Shown here piece after piece: positions 12,201 through 24,779 of a DNA stretch of 64,000 bases (position 1 is its first letter; every line of letters starts with the position of its first letter). This DNA is from Mytilus californianus (lineage: Eukaryota > Mollusca > Bivalvia > Mytilida > Mytilidae): positions 54,735,318 to 54,799,317 of the forward strand of contig NW_026262593.1 in NCBI RefSeq assembly GCF_021869535.1, given 5' to 3'. The position numbers were made by a program, and so were the translations under genes. The notes beneath the pieces were generated by a model, which worked only from the letters and a program-made list of their open reading frames with translations, was not told the DNA's origin and made no database searches.

Positions 12201-13780
12201 AAAAATTAAAAAAAATATATACAAGTCATGTGCTGTGTAAGCAAGACACGTGGCACTCGTTGACGCTCCCAATTCAAGTAATTTCAGAAACAAGTGTTGT
12301 GTGCAAGAATATGATATCATTTATTTTTACTATAGCCGTGCTTAAACCACTGCTATGGAGTATCAATCTCCGTCTGTACAATCCACCACTTGCCAGTGTT
12401 TCCGTAGTGTACGAATAAAAGTTACATGTTGTCTGAATTTTTTTATATCCGAAAATTGATTTCCAAAGGTGGTTACTCACTCAGAGTAAGTTAAATTTAC
12501 ATAATTTAAGTTGTACATATCAGGCCTGTTGGATTTTAATGCTTTAAAATATTTCATATATTCAACTTCCCAAACACTATATCACGAGCGTACCTGGTCA
12601 CGATTATTCCAGAAAAGCGTTTTTTTTTAGGACAAAAATACTGTGCTTTGGTTTTACTACCTCTATGAAGGTACTGATGCTGTCCGATAATTAATTCTCA
12701 AGGTTATCATACAATATTTGTTTCTAAGAAAATGTTATCGATGCTCCAGTAATGATATAGATGATGCCTTTCGTGTTTTCCACTTCAAATGATATCAAAG
12801 TATAAGAAACAATAACCTGGTCTAACCGGGTTCTCAAAATGAAGACTTCGTGATTTTTATTAGCAGTAATCAAAAGTTACAATTTTTACTTAATCCAACA
12901 AATGTTGAACAGGTACGAAGTTTGAAGTCCTACTTAAAACAGTAAAAGAGAATAGACAGACTATTGATGAAATTAATTGCCGTAAAAAGTGGTGTAGGTA
13001 TGTTTTATCTGTTTTGTATTCTGTTACAAGCTAGTCTATCATTTTGTGACAGTACAAAATAAAACATTTAAAAAAATAGTTATTATAATCGTGACTAGTG
13101 CTGTTGCAAAGCTTGCTGCGAGTTTACAACTCTCCCTTTTTACAGCTTTATTTTTTAACGCTTTATATATGCTTCCTATAAATAACCCTGAAAGTGCTTA
13201 CCAAGTGCTACTGTTTCTGCTTATTTATTGAGTCTTTAATTGACGATGAAAATACGTTTTGTGAGTTAACCTGCATGAATGTTTTAAGTGACACTGTATG
13301 GTATATTTTATTGTATTTGTCCTTTTTAGCCACGGCGTTGTCAGTTTGTTTTCGACTTATGAGATTGAAAGACCCTTTTTGTATCTTTTGCCTCATTTTT
13401 AAAAACTCTAAACAGATAGGTTTGTCGTCAATCTTATAAACCGACAATATATAGAGACCATTATATTGAAAATGTGCTTGTTATAAGCCAGCAACCCGAT
13501 TGTTTCTGTTGAGTTTCCATGGTGTGTAAGTTGTAGATATGTGGTTGACTTTTTTTTAAATTATGACCTTTTACAAGTTTTCAACAGTATTGGCAATTTA
13601 TGGTTTGAAATATTGCTCGTTCTGACAACTCTCTGTTCTTGAAGACCATATGCATCTTTCTGGTTTTATTATCTCTTAAGTGGTATCAAATATCACTTTG
13701 TTGTCGTGTGGAACCAGCTTATCAAGTATATATTAATTCTAGGAATTAAAACCACTTTTAGTAAAGTCATATAATATAAA
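9265..13780. other. Long AT-rich stretch without a supported gene
   Basis: Only short frames with hydrophobic or low-complexity translations are present, typical of AT-rich DNA. Homopolymer A runs occur near 10,030 and 10,070. Nothing is conserved elsewhere in the window as far as I can see. Confidence 0.5.
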
Positions 13781-13935
13781 AAGAAGATGTGGTATGATTG
13801 CCAATGAGACAACTCTTCACAAGAGACAAAAAGACACGGGAAATTAACTATAGGTCACCGTACGACCTTCAACAATGATCAAAGCCTTAACCGCATAGTC
13901 AGCTATAAAAGGCCCCAAAATAATAAATGTAAAAC
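13780..13935 (-). repeat. R3 repeat copy, reverse orientation
   Basis: Contains the reverse complement of the R3 signature: AAGAAGATGTGGTATGATTG at the start, then GCCAATGAGACAACTCT and a GGTCACCGTACGACCTTCAA block, then GGCCCC. Matches R3 at 29,475-29,760. Confidence 0.8.
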
Positions 13936-15220
13936 AAGGCATGTTATGTCTTATACATTTTAAAACTTTGCTTTAAAGATTTATGTTTATGTTGTTTACA
14001 TATGTGCATGTGAACGTTTTCTCAGCAGTGCATTGTAATTTTGGTATTTATTTTTCCTCTTTACAAACCTGCTACTTACAGTGTAAATATGATGTCATAT
14101 TTAATAACGTAGCTGTCTTTTCATTACATTTTATAACACATATTTTCCTTTTTCCAAGAAAAACAATTACGTTTTGAATTTTCCTTGGAGTTCGGCAGTT
14201 TTGGTTCTTTTACGTTTTAGTAACAGTTTGACCTTTCAATCTATATTAATTGATATTTGTCAAACAAAAGATTAATAGCTATTTCAGAAGATATCGATAC
14301 TTTATATTGTAGCAAATTGCACGAACAGCTTGACATTAATTTCGTCTGATATTTTTTTTTGTGAAAAAGGTCGAAATTTTAAAACGCTTGAAGCTAACGA
14401 AGAAAACAAAACAGATTTTTTCAGGATATTAATAGATTTTACACATCTAGCATGATGTATGGTAGGAAGACATTCATCAAAACGAATTCATTTTGAATTG
14501 CAGCAGCGAGTATCAGCACATAGGAACTACAAAGTCATGACCTGGACACGAAATATTTTACGGACGAAGTGCTTATCAATTGACAAGAGCTTCTATTTAA
14601 CACAAAAGCAACTTTGCTCATTAATGAATCCTAGAGATTTATTGTTAAGTATATTATATCGGTATGGGATGATTTATCTGAATAAATATTGTCTAAACTA
14701 AACAAAAACTTTGTTTAGAGTTAAAATATCTATTTGAAACAATTTATAATACCTGTTAGTAATAACATTTGTTTGAAATTTGTAATTTAGACAACGACTT
14801 TCGAAGCAAAGCAGAGTCACGCTTTTAAGCATGAGATAATATATCTTTTTCAGAGATATGTTAAAGGCAAAGTAAATATTTAATATGAATTATTGTAAGT
14901 CCTATTGTTTTTAATAGAAACTTTGGAAAGTAAATTGAAACTCATTTCATAGACAATGGTAAATCCTTTGGTCATTTTCTATTTCACCACAACTGTTTAT
15001 TCTGATGTGAAGAACAAAAGGAGAAATACAAAATACGGCAGAACATCGTCCACACTATCATTATGGCAAAAACAATCCAGTGGCATATTTCTGAGGGCTC
15101 TTGGAATGAAAATATATTGTAAATAGATCAAATGAGAACATATTTTTTTTTTAAATAATAGGAAAATATTTGTTCATGTCCATTCTGCTTTCCTTCAGTT
15201 CTGAACCGTAAGATCTAACT
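13935..15220. other. AT-rich stretch, no gene seen
   Basis: 14,165-14,205 is a short R2 tail (TTTTGAATTTTCCTTGGAGT). Apart from that I see only short frames with no recognisable protein. Confidence 0.45.
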
Positions 15221-15239
15221 GACAAGCAGTATAAACTAT

Positions 15240-16170
15240 GTGACTTTGTATACGAAGCATTATTCTCATACATTACACACAAGAAGGAAGTTATTTTCGC
15301 CGTTGTAATGTACTGCTCCAAGCTTTTTCAGACCATTTTCGTTAGTCAAAAGTTTTCTAGATTTCTTCCCATCAATTCCCAATACCATAACTTGATAACT
15401 TTACCCGCACGCTACGAAAATATGACCAGACGCATCGTTGGTTATTTCCTTCGGATACTCGTATTCCTGGCATGAAAATTTCCAACGAACTACTCCATTC
15501 ATATAGGCTGCGTAGACTGCATCACTATGGTGTGTGGTATAATAAAGTTTATCAATAAACACGGAACAATAACTAGAGTAATTGAATGTTAACAAAGTTG
15601 ATATGGTATTACGAGAAAGATCAAAGAACTGAATGATCTGTTTGACGAGACTGACGACTAGTTGATGACTTGAATAAGTTATACCGCCACAATTGGCATT
15701 TAGTGATATAGACCTTTGTACTTTTGACGAGTTATCATCTACAATAACAATTTTTTTCTTCTGAAACATAAATGAAGTAGAAACTTTTTTCTTTATATAT
15801 CACTGCAACATCATAACATTGATCCTCAAGCTGTATAGATTTAATAAGTTTGCCTTCTTGGTTCATGATAACAAGTCTTTTGTTTAAAGATTGGTAATTT
15901 GTTGACACGATCCTTCCATTCCAAACATATTGATATCTGATATTGGTATGTCGCTGGATTCCTCATTGGGTGTCATCTAGATTGTTAGAATTGGCACTAA
16001 TATCTGTTCCTGTTTCTCCTTCTTTAGAAGAATTTTCTTTGAAGAAGACTTCACGTCTATATTTCTTAAATCATTTACGTATTTCTGAAACGTCATAATT
16101 ATCGGCAGATATTCTATGTGATACGTCGGGGATTTATAATCCACAATCAGTAGTAATTGAAATAAACGCT
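15240..16170 (-). pseudogene. TRIM-like C-terminal half (copy 2)
   Basis: Reads leftwards from about 16,170. First comes the linker (YLPIIMTFQKYV, SSSKKILLKKEKQEQI), then propeller-like repeats (KIVIVDDNSSKVQRSI, QFFDLSRNTISTL, DKLYYTTHHSDAVYA, DASGHIFVACG), then the tail NENGLKK, AVHYNGENN and LLVCN followed by a stop. Frames change near 15,770 and 15,400. Both B-boxes and the coiled coil are absent: homology stops near 16,175, where an R5 repeat begins. It is a truncated duplicate. Confidence 0.8.
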
Positions 16171-16174
16171 CTAT

Positions 16175-16255
16175 ACATTTCGTGCGTTCGAAGTACCTTT
16201 CTCGATTTACATTTATCAAAAACGTTCAAACCTAAACATTTGAATATAATAGATA
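16175..16255. repeat. R5 dispersed repeat at the TRIM copy-2 breakpoint
   Basis: Shares the pattern GCGTYCGAAGYRCYTTTCT followed by ATTTACMTTTATC and a CGTTCAAAC-like block with copies at 20,795-20,850, 53,435-53,500 and 53,757-53,800. It sits exactly where homology of TRIM copy 2 ends, which suggests a role in the truncation. Confidence 0.55.
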
Positions 16256-16985
16256 GGTACAGGATTTGACTGACAATTTCGGCCGTTTGTCTAATTCATA
16301 ATTCTTGTTTTACTGATAATTTTTCCTTTTTAGATTTTATGTCTATCTTCTATTTTTTTTTTTTGTAATCAAAATGCAAAAATGGCTAAAATTAAAGTCA
16401 ATTAAGGGAATAACTCCTGTCAGCAGTCGACTTACATCTGTTTTTGTGTTAACTTATTTGTATATATTTTGTGTTTCGGATCTTCTGTGCTGTTTACTAT
16501 CTGTCTATAGCTACAGTTTTACACCAAAATTGGCTAATTTCATCATTAAAAGGTTAACACTCATATATGGTTCGTCTGATAGTTTCGGCCTTTTTCTAGC
16601 ATGTAGATCTTGTTTTACTGATCATTTTAGCTGTTTACAGTTTCTATCTTTCTACATTAGTTTTTGCCGTAAGCACAAACATGACTAAATAACATCATTT
16701 AAAGCAAAAACCGTTGCAAGGATATAACTGACAGGTCGTTTAGCTGTTAAAATTTCTCTCAAACTACATGATTCAAGATAATCAGGATGTTAAGCAAAAC
16801 CACAAAAACAATATCATGAATTGCCAGTAGGGCTTGAATTGATTACATATTTTGTCACGTGGGGTTGTTTCCAGCTGACTATACGGTATGGGTTTTGCTC
16901 GGTGTTTAAGGCAGTATGGTGACATATGATTACTTACATCATTTTGTTTTACTCTGTTGGGTACTTGTGTCAAAGCCAATCAGAC
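16255..16985. other. Non-coding stretch with a partial R3 copy
   Basis: 16,845-16,935 holds a degenerate R3 core (GACTATACGGTATGGGTTTT, then GGTGACATATG). No protein-like frame is visible. Confidence 0.4.
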
Positions 16986-16989
16986 CCTA

Positions 16990-17300
16990 TTTATGGTCAT
17001 AATTATAAATTAACTGTTTACAAAACTTTGAATTTTTTAAATACTAAGGGTTTTCTACCTCAGGAATAGATTACCTTAGCTGTATTTGGAAAAACTTTTA
17101 GGAACTTTTGGTCCTCAATGCTCTTCAACTTCGTACTTTATTTGGCCTTTTTAACTTCTTTTTATTCGAGCGTCACTGATGAGTCTTTTGTAGACGAAAC
17201 GCGCGTCTGGCGCAAATACAAAATTTTAATCCTGGTATCTATGATGAGTGTACTTATAATGTTTGCTCAGTCATATTTCTCTATTTATAATGTTTTCGCT
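16990..17300 (+). repeat. R1 repeat, long form
   Basis: Begins with a TAACTGTTTACAAAACTTTG block, has GGAACTTTTGGTCCTCAATG in the middle, and ends with GACGAAACGCGCGTCTGGCG and CTGGTATCTATGATGAG. The same arrangement occurs at 28,105-28,345, and a truncated copy is at 3,564-3,692. Short open frames over it (for example at 17,118) are repeat-derived and not genes. Confidence 0.8.
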
Positions 17301-17891
17301 TGAATATTTAGCATTGGCGCCATATTGGTCGGCTAGATAAATCACCAAACACAGCGTTGAAATAAAATACCAACCTATGATTGTAGACAGGTTCAGTTCA
17401 ATTGGGACCTTTAGTTTCAGATGAGTAGATTTTTGTAAAATGTAATGGTTAACGTCGTGGACGACGAACGTATTGATGACAAAAGCTCACACTGTCCCTT
17501 GTGAACAGTTTGGCGACGGAGGTGTTTAACAGAATCTCATGGAAGAAAGGAAACAGCGTACCCTTTTTCTCTTTTTGTTCTGTTTTTTCATGAATAAGAT
17601 AATTACTAGTAAATGCCGAAATTTTACTTTGAAAATATATAAAACAAATAAAACATTACAAATAATAAGTTTCTAATTTCAACAAAAGTTCAGCATCGGA
17701 TTATTTTCAATGTTATTCATATATATAGTTGTTCTGGTCTACTAGTTTGTTATTTACAGAGGTATTTCACTTAATTACTGGAAAAATACTTCGACCAGAA
17801 CAAGATATTACAAGGAAAGTGTTTAGCGAAGACTGAAACAATGAAATACAATACACACAATGTATATTTTCGGTACAAGCAAAAAATTAAT

Positions 17892-19508
17892 TCACTTTGT
17901 AACTTTGTATTGCAAGAATAGTCCGGTTCGATTACACACAAGGAGGGTGTAGCTTTTGCAGTTGTAATGTATTGGTTGAGGTTGGTGCAATCCATCTTCC
18001 TTTGTCAAGAGAATTCTAGATGTCTTCCCATCTCTTCTTACTACTATTAAATGATTACTATCCCTGCAAGCTACGAATATATTTCCAGACGTATCGTTTA
18101 TTATTCCAATCGGACCAGCTGATTTCTGAAAGTCAAATTTCCAAGGAACTTCTCCTTTCAAATCAGTCGAGTAGACAGCAACACTATTGTGTGTTGTATA
18201 ATAAAGTTTGTCATTCAACACAGAACAATGAAAGGAGATATCGGCTGTTGACAAAGTTGACAAGGAATTACCAGAAAGATCCAATAACTGAATGGTCAGG
18301 TTGGATAGACTGATGACTAATTGTTGACCTGTATAGTTAATACCGTAGCAATTGTGTTTCGAAGGTATAGTCCTTTGTACCTTTGATGAGTTAACATCAA
18401 CAATAACAACTTTCTTCGCGAAATCTAATGTTGTAGCAACTGTGTCTTTATCTATTACTGCAACATCATAGCATTTTTCCTCAAGTGGTACAGTTTTGAT
18501 AAGCTCGCCTTCTTGATTCATGATAACAAGTTTTGTGTTTAACCATTGTATATCAGCCAGCACAATTATCCTGTCGTCGAACATATCGATTCCTGTTATA
18601 AGTATGTTGTTGGATACTTCATCCGGTGTCTTGAAAAAACAAATATTTGTCAATTTAATGTTATCTACAGTATTAGAAACGGCAACGACTATCTGTCCTT
18701 GTTTCTCCTTCTTTAGAAGAATTTTCTTTGAGGACGAAGACGTCACTTCTAACTTCCCTAATTCTTTGACGTCTCTCTCGAACTTCTTAAGTATTGGCGA
18801 AAATTCTATGTGAATGTCAAAAGTGTTCATTATCTGGTCGGTATATTCGACGCGTGTTGCTTAGTTCTTTCCAAGTCACCAGATATGTTTTCAACATTTT
18901 TACGCATGTCTGAGAGCTTTCCAATGAAACTATCATTAGTTTCGTTTTGCTGTTTCTCCATATCGCCCAATTCATTCAAAAGATCTTTTTGGAGTTTATC
19001 TAAATGATTATTTAGTGCCATTCGGACATTTTGAACATCTGAAATGATTTTATTTTTCTGAACTCCAAAACATGCCCGAATATTTGGTTTCTCCCATATC
19101 AGACTGCCAATAAGTTCAATGATGTCTTTTGCCCTATATTTTAAATCTGCAAATGAAGCAGACGACTTAACTCCTTCCACTACTTCTGATAATGGCTTCA
19201 ATTTTTGACAGGTGCCATGTGTCTCTGCAACGCAAGACATACAGCATGGTTCGTTGTGAATTACACAATAGAAGTCAAATTTTAAGCTATGACTTATGCA
19301 TTTCTGTTTGATTGCAGCAACAGAACTAGGCAGTTTTTTGGTAATCTTTTATTGGTATTGTTTTATGGTTCTTTGTTAATCCCATGCGGCTATGTTGTCT
19401 CTCGCAATCATTACAAATGGTTTCTTCACATTCTGAATACCAAACACAGGCAGATTTTGTTATGTTATCTGGCATACAAATATCGCATATCGGTACGGAT
19501 GACGCCAT
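17892..19508 (-). pseudogene. TRIM-like RING-less B-box/propeller protein (copy 3, most complete)
   Basis: The ATG is at 19,508 (MASSVPICDIC), and the stop at 17,892 follows QYKVTK. Domain order is B-box 1 (about residues 8-42), B-box 2 (CISH, FYC, CCMSC), coiled coil (18,850-19,130), then a linker and a C-terminal region of repeated beta-strand segments likely forming an NHL-like propeller (312 codons open, 17,892-18,830). No RING is present. There are two lesions: one extra A in an A-run near 19,326, and a deletion of about 87 bp near 18,835 that removes the FQAFLGIHEWNK segment kept in copy 6 and shifts the frame. A B-box 1 cysteine reads Tyr (WYSEC against WCSEC). Relatives are immune or ubiquitin-pathway regulators in animals. 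Probably a pseudogene; the first lesion could be a sequencing error, the second is not. Confidence 0.85.
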
Positions 19509-19509
19509 T

Positions 19510-20268
19510 TTAAACTGAAATTGTTCATAATCTGTGTTTTTGTTAGGGGAATACATTATAAAAAGTTCAGTTTAAGAAAATAAAAGCTACGTTTCCGGAT
19601 CTTGATTTGAAAAAAGGTACTTTCCGGATGATCCGGAATGATTATTTATTTATTTACAAATAGTTTTTTTTTGGAATGGAAGCATCTTATTGATCTGACA
19701 CACGGTATTTTTCACTTTTTTGGCCTTTTGGAAAATGTTGTTTGTGCTGTATTTAGACCCCTCTACCGAGAAGTTTGTTTTGCATGCACATGTATAAAAA
19801 TTAACGTTTTTATCCAACGCAATCAAAGGTTTTAACATTGTTTTCAATTTAGACTTGTTTATATTTTTTCGTTTGAGCTTGTATTATATTTGCCTTAGGG
19901 TTTATATGATTCGTTCATCATATTTCGACTCTTTCAAGATTCAAGATTCTATCCTAAATTGAGGTAAATTATATGGCCTTCCAAATACCGTTTCGATTCC
20001 TAAGATCACTGAAGAGACAATTGTCAAAATCCGGATATGGTGTACAAATTTTTGCACCTCATGTTTGCGGTATACCATCTTTTCCGCAAGTTTATTGTTT
20101 TCTGTTTGGTAATAAATTAATAATAAGATCCATTTTATTACATCTGGTGATCCGTTTATTTGGCAATCGCAGGGTTTAAGAACATCAGTTGTTCGACCTG
20201 CTAGTCAAATGCGTTTTGTTAAAATATACTTTTTCACTTTTTCACTTTTTTGGTCTTTTGGAAAATGT

Positions 20269-20299
<31 letters not shown>

Positions 20300-20843
20300 C
20301 AGAGTAATGATATATTTTGTTCTTACCATTTTGCGAGACTGTTTAGAAAATTGAAAAAAAGCCTTACATAAATTATTCGCTACATTTTGTACCTGATAAG
20401 ATCCACTAATTGTTAAGTTATATCATTACATCAAGTTTTGTTATAAGATGCTACTAAATGTAACTGCTTTATATTCTATTTTATTTTAATGCCATGCCCC
20501 ATCAATGAAAATAGTACTTGTTAAAGCTTACACACGAATCATGAAAGAACGATTGGTAAGAAAGGATTGCAATAGCTTGCACTTGCATTTTGAACCAAGT
20601 GACCATAAGTCTGACCGACTTTAATAGGTGAAAAAACAGACTAAAATTTTATACTTATTCTATCTGCAATGAAAAAAAGACTCGGGTTAAGATGATCAAT
20701 TTGGCAACAAGAAACAACACTTGTTTTCGCCTATCATATCCTTATACAAGTACAAGATAATAGGAAAAATTAAAGTAACACCTTATTAATTTAGTGCGTC
20801 CGAAGCACTTTTCTGAATTCACCTTTATCTAGAACACTCAAAC
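19510..20843. other. Upstream flank of TRIM copy 3 with repeats
   Basis: 19,560-19,700 matches the upstream flank of TRIM copy 6 (52,790-52,940): both have a CCGGATCTT block, then TTATTTATTTA and GGAATGGAA. Two segments, at 19,715 and 20,240, share TTTTCACTTTTTTGG and CTTTTGGAAAATGTT. A (TA)n microsatellite lies at 20,270-20,299 and an R5 repeat at 20,795-20,850. No gene is visible. Confidence 0.6.
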
Positions 20844-21409
20844 AGAGGAATAAAAGTTTCAATATATCCTTTCTATGCTGCAAATATAGTATAACATATA
20901 AATAAAGTATCCAAGAAACTAAACTTATCGCGGAAAAATTGACTATTGAATCAAAGAAAATGTGATCCGATCAGATTAGTCCCATACTTGAAACGTATGC
21001 ATGAGAAGCATTTTTTACACCAATACAGTTTTAATTTTATTACCTAAGAAACTAAGCTAACCACAAAAACTAAACGTTGCCAACAGAACCATTAAAATCA
21101 GACCAAGGTCAGGGTAACCCTATAAGATAGACATGTAAAACTGACATCATTCAATACACAAAATGAGGTTGACCTGTTAATTAAAATAACAGAACAACGG
21201 TCCTTGAATCAATAGTCTACTTTTACCAATAAACCTTTACTATTGTTAAGGTCAGCTGAATAATGCCATAGAGACTCTATCTGTGTGCCTCACGAACATG
21301 TGAAAAAGTTAACCATGTTAACTATGGGATGAAAAGTTGGTTTGATTTATTTTCAAAAGTCAAACATTACTCGAGACAGACATTAAACATTTATCATTTC
21401 TTATATTTT

Positions 21410-21560
21410 CATTTTGGTGTCTTTCTTAGCTTACTATGCGGTATCGGTTTTGCTTATTGTTGGAGGCCATACGAGTACCTTTAGTTGTTAGCTCCTATGT
21501 CATTTGGTCTCTGGTAGAGAGTTGTCTCATTGGCAATCAAACAGCATTTTCTTATTTTTA
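21410..21560 (+). repeat. R3 repeat copy
   Basis: Carries the R3 core (TACTATGCGGTATCGGTTTT, GGAGGCCATACG) and the GAGAGTTGTCTCATTGGCAA block. It is present in the same place in copy B (34,960-35,115), so it predates the duplication. Confidence 0.75.
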
Positions 21561-23553
21561 TATTATAATGCTGTTTTAGGATAAGGGCTGATTTGTACGT
21601 CTTAATCTCTGTATTTGATATCCAGTTAAGGAATTGGTATCATGAAGTCATCAAGATATTTACGCAGAGTATTCAACCATAACAAACTTCAAACTGAACG
21701 AAAAAGGAAAATGTTACTCTAAACTCATTATTAGTGCGCTCTGTAGAAATACAGTATTTACAATCGTTTCTTTAAATTGGTCTATAGTTTAGGGTTTAGG
21801 GTAAACATCAATGAAACAAAACGATAGCCCAACATAGCGTCCCTGCAGGAGATATATTGTAACATTTTCAAGAGTAATAAAGACAATTAACTAACATACA
21901 ACTTATATAATTACGATTATTATTTTTACTTTGACGGTTTATTGTATCTGTGTACAAATATTTTCTTTCGCATTAATAAAAAGATTTCAAATTAAAGAAA
22001 CATGACAAGTGCGTAGGATGGGGGTCTCAAACTATTAATGAATCACACGCTATGCAGATCCACACTTCGTCAATATTTCATAATCATGATAATCGTGATT
22101 AGGACACACTCGGTAAATTAACAAATTACACAAGAATTGTTGTATCGTAGATCAAAGACCACAAAAACCTGTCTGTAGAAACTCAGCCTCTTTTAGTGTA
22201 TACAAGAGGCAGAAAATACCAATGGGACATTCAAAAGTCAAAAGGAGAAAAAAAATATAACACCACCATGACAAAAGACGAAAAATGACGAAAAGACGAA
22301 CAAGTCAATGAAACACTTCAAAGAAAACTAGAGACTGAGCAACAAGAACCTCACTCAAACTGATGATGAACTCGGGTGCTTAGGGTGGAATGGTAGTTCC
22401 TGTGTGCAACCTGAGTTTTGCTCATGACAACTTAAAATCAAACAGAGAACATGCAAACAACCCATGGACACCAAGACCAAGAGTTCTTTATACGCAATGA
22501 TATTCAAGATTCAATATGAAGTAATAAAGAAGTAAGCAAAAATCTTATTTCAGATGCACAAATCCACAAGAAAAGAAAACACACACATACACATAAGTTA
22601 AAAAAGGCGAACTACCAACGGGTATTTGCAATAAAAAATTCAAAATACTGATATCATGATGGTAAAATGGTAAGAAAATAATGTGCGAATGCCAAACCAA
22701 TTAAAGTGTTAGCAGCTATACCAATTGATTTTGTCTTTTCCCATTATAAGTGGACTGCTGAAGAAGCTGTGTGGGATTTTTTGGATTCTATGTTTTTTGG
22801 TGTCATTTATGTTCCTTTTCCCAATAAGTTGAGCCAATAAAAGTTAACCTTTTTCAATTCTCTTAAATCGATTAGGAGGAGACAAATCAAAGCAACATAC
22901 AAAATCTGATGGAATTGCATTAAATTAAAAAATAGCGAGACCCGATGCGTCGACAGGTTAAGCGTCCCCTACTATTCATGCATCACTCGCAATGTGAATT
23001 AACAGTCAGTAAGAATATCCAAGTCGAGAATAGGACACAGTTTATACGATTATATTAGTATGCAAGACCACAAAAACATGTCGCTAGTGAGTTGAGAGGC
23101 TGACACGTCGCATCATTCACAAAATCGTGATGGTGATATTTTAGAAAATTGTAAAATTTATGGAGTATGGATTTCCGTCTTTCTTCCTCATAACTCTGTT
23201 GGAGTAATTTTCGTGTAAGGAGCATTAATAATAACGTCCGTGTAGTGTGAACAGGCCTTATCAAACTATTTGAGCATAATTCATATGTCAAATAATTGTG
23301 CAATAAAATAATAACTGTTCAAACAATAACAGACAAAAGTCAATACAAATGCATGTTTGAAGGTGAAGCAGCCATGCGTAATCAGAACCTTATATATCAT
23401 TAGTGAATTACAAGAGGTAAACTAATGTTGTTTACGTTTAACAAGTATGTGTTTTTTTGTACTTGTTTTTTTATATCAAACATTTTGAATTTGCATAAAT
23501 TACATATTTTTAAAATTTTTATAATTAACGATAGAAATTGGCAGAATACTTAC

Positions 23554-23735
23554 ATTATGGCATTTTACATTTCTACCTGGCCCAGGTTTACAGGTAAATG
23601 GGTATGGATCAGGGAAAAGTTTATCAGGAGCATTACCATCTGAACAAAACTGCTTAAACATAACAGGCTTCCTTGAAAACATTCTGCTATTTGTCACACA
23701 TGGTAGAAACAAAGCCAAAACAAGTAAAATAAATC
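23554..23735 (-). pseudogene. Cysteine-rich secreted protein, orphan exon in copy A
   Basis: Homologous to the copy B exon at 38,999-39,184. It has an acceptor ATGTAG before GGATTTATTTTACTTG, a hydrophobic core (GFILLVLALFLPCV), then FCSDG, LFPDPYPFTC and GPGRNVKC, and a GTAAGT donor. The last exon codon differs by a small indel, so the exon ends in phase 0 instead of phase 1 and would not join a copy-B-type next exon in frame. The two downstream exons are missing: about 1.98 kb at the equivalent position (near 22,786) is absent. An R3 insertion also abuts the position of the putative first-exon donor. It is very probably dead. Confidence 0.65.
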
Positions 23736-23909
23736 CTACATGAAAAAAAGCTGTTAAAAAATTATAAACACGGATATTAAACCTGGTTTTCAAAAATGGT
23801 TTATTTTTCGCGGCAATTAAATTCGTTATTCTTGTTGTTGACCCTTATCTTCCTAACAGAGTAAATTCACCTTAGAGTATTAATTTGGTCAGGATAAGCA
23901 GAATAAACT

Positions 23910-24025
23910 TTAAGTTGTTCAAGGCCGTATGGTGACCTATAGTTGTTAATGTCTGTGTCTTTTGGTCTCTTGTGAAGAGTTGTCTCATTGGCAATCATAC
24001 CACGTATTCTTTTTTATATTTAAAT
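23910..24025 (+). repeat. R3 insertion specific to copy A
   Basis: Carries CAAGGCCGTATGGTGACC and GAGTTGTCTCATTGGCAATC. Copy B (39,413) lacks it and reads straight from CAATCAGACAG into GTAAAGTTTACTC, giving a clean empty site. Confidence 0.75.
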
Positions 24026-24779
24026 GTCTTATTGGATTCTCTAGCTCCGAGATCGTCTGTTTAACCGTGTCCGATTTGACTTACACATCAACATCACGTG
24101 ATAACTTCCTAAATCTATGCAGCGTTTTACATTGTCTGCATGAAAACATAAACATTTATACGACGTCACATAACGGTATGTTTTCATCAGGGCGAGAAAA
24201 TCAAACAAGAGCAGATTGGTCGACTTCTTTAAGATGGACATCTAAATTAATTTAACCTTTGCATAATTCGGTTGTTTAAAATCTAGACATGTGCATAGAA
24301 AATATATCACGTGGGACGACTTTTTTCGATCTCCATATTTAAACGACAACTATCCCGTAACTCTCGTTTTGTATATGATGGTTAGTAAGCACATGTCGTT
24401 TGTTTTCGTCGTTTTTTTTTTCATTCTGTGTACCAATGTGTAAACAGTGGTTTTAACGAATATAGTTGTCTTGTCTTGTCTTGTCTTGTGTCTGGCCTTA
24501 GTAAGGAGCTTTGTAAGTTTCTCGTCAAAATTTTATGTATTTTGCATTCAGTGTCCAGTGGAGATCTTTATGTGTTGTTGGTACATTTATGTTGATAATT
24601 ATACCCATGAGAAGAAAATGTTTGTGCAATTGAACTTATCAATTATACTAGGATCAAAATTCTGTACGCTAGACAGAAGACTATCTCTTTTAAATACTTT
24701 AAAAAGCGAGAGAAAAAAGAATTAGCAAATAGCATATGCAAATGTTACAGGTGTATAAAAAGTAAAATCACAAAAATAC

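Noticed and set aside
17118-17303. Plus-strand 61-codon frame, and its antisense twin at 3,531-3,734
   Set aside because: Both are translations of the R1 repeat; the shared peptide text comes from the repeat and not from a gene.
18020-18813. Plus-strand open frames over the TRIM-like copy 3
   Set aside because: They are shadows antisense to the propeller and linker of the minus-strand gene.
23500-23793. 97-codon frame extending upstream of the copy A cysteine-rich exon
   Set aside because: The extra N-terminal part opens on a TTG codon and lies before a good splice acceptor (TTTTTTTCATGTAG). It is intron sequence and is not conserved in copy B.
24447-24725. 92-codon frame with a leucine-rich, signal-peptide-like start
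   Set aside because: It starts at GTG, is built on a TTGTC pentamer run, and is not preserved in copy B, where the region is tandemly duplicated.
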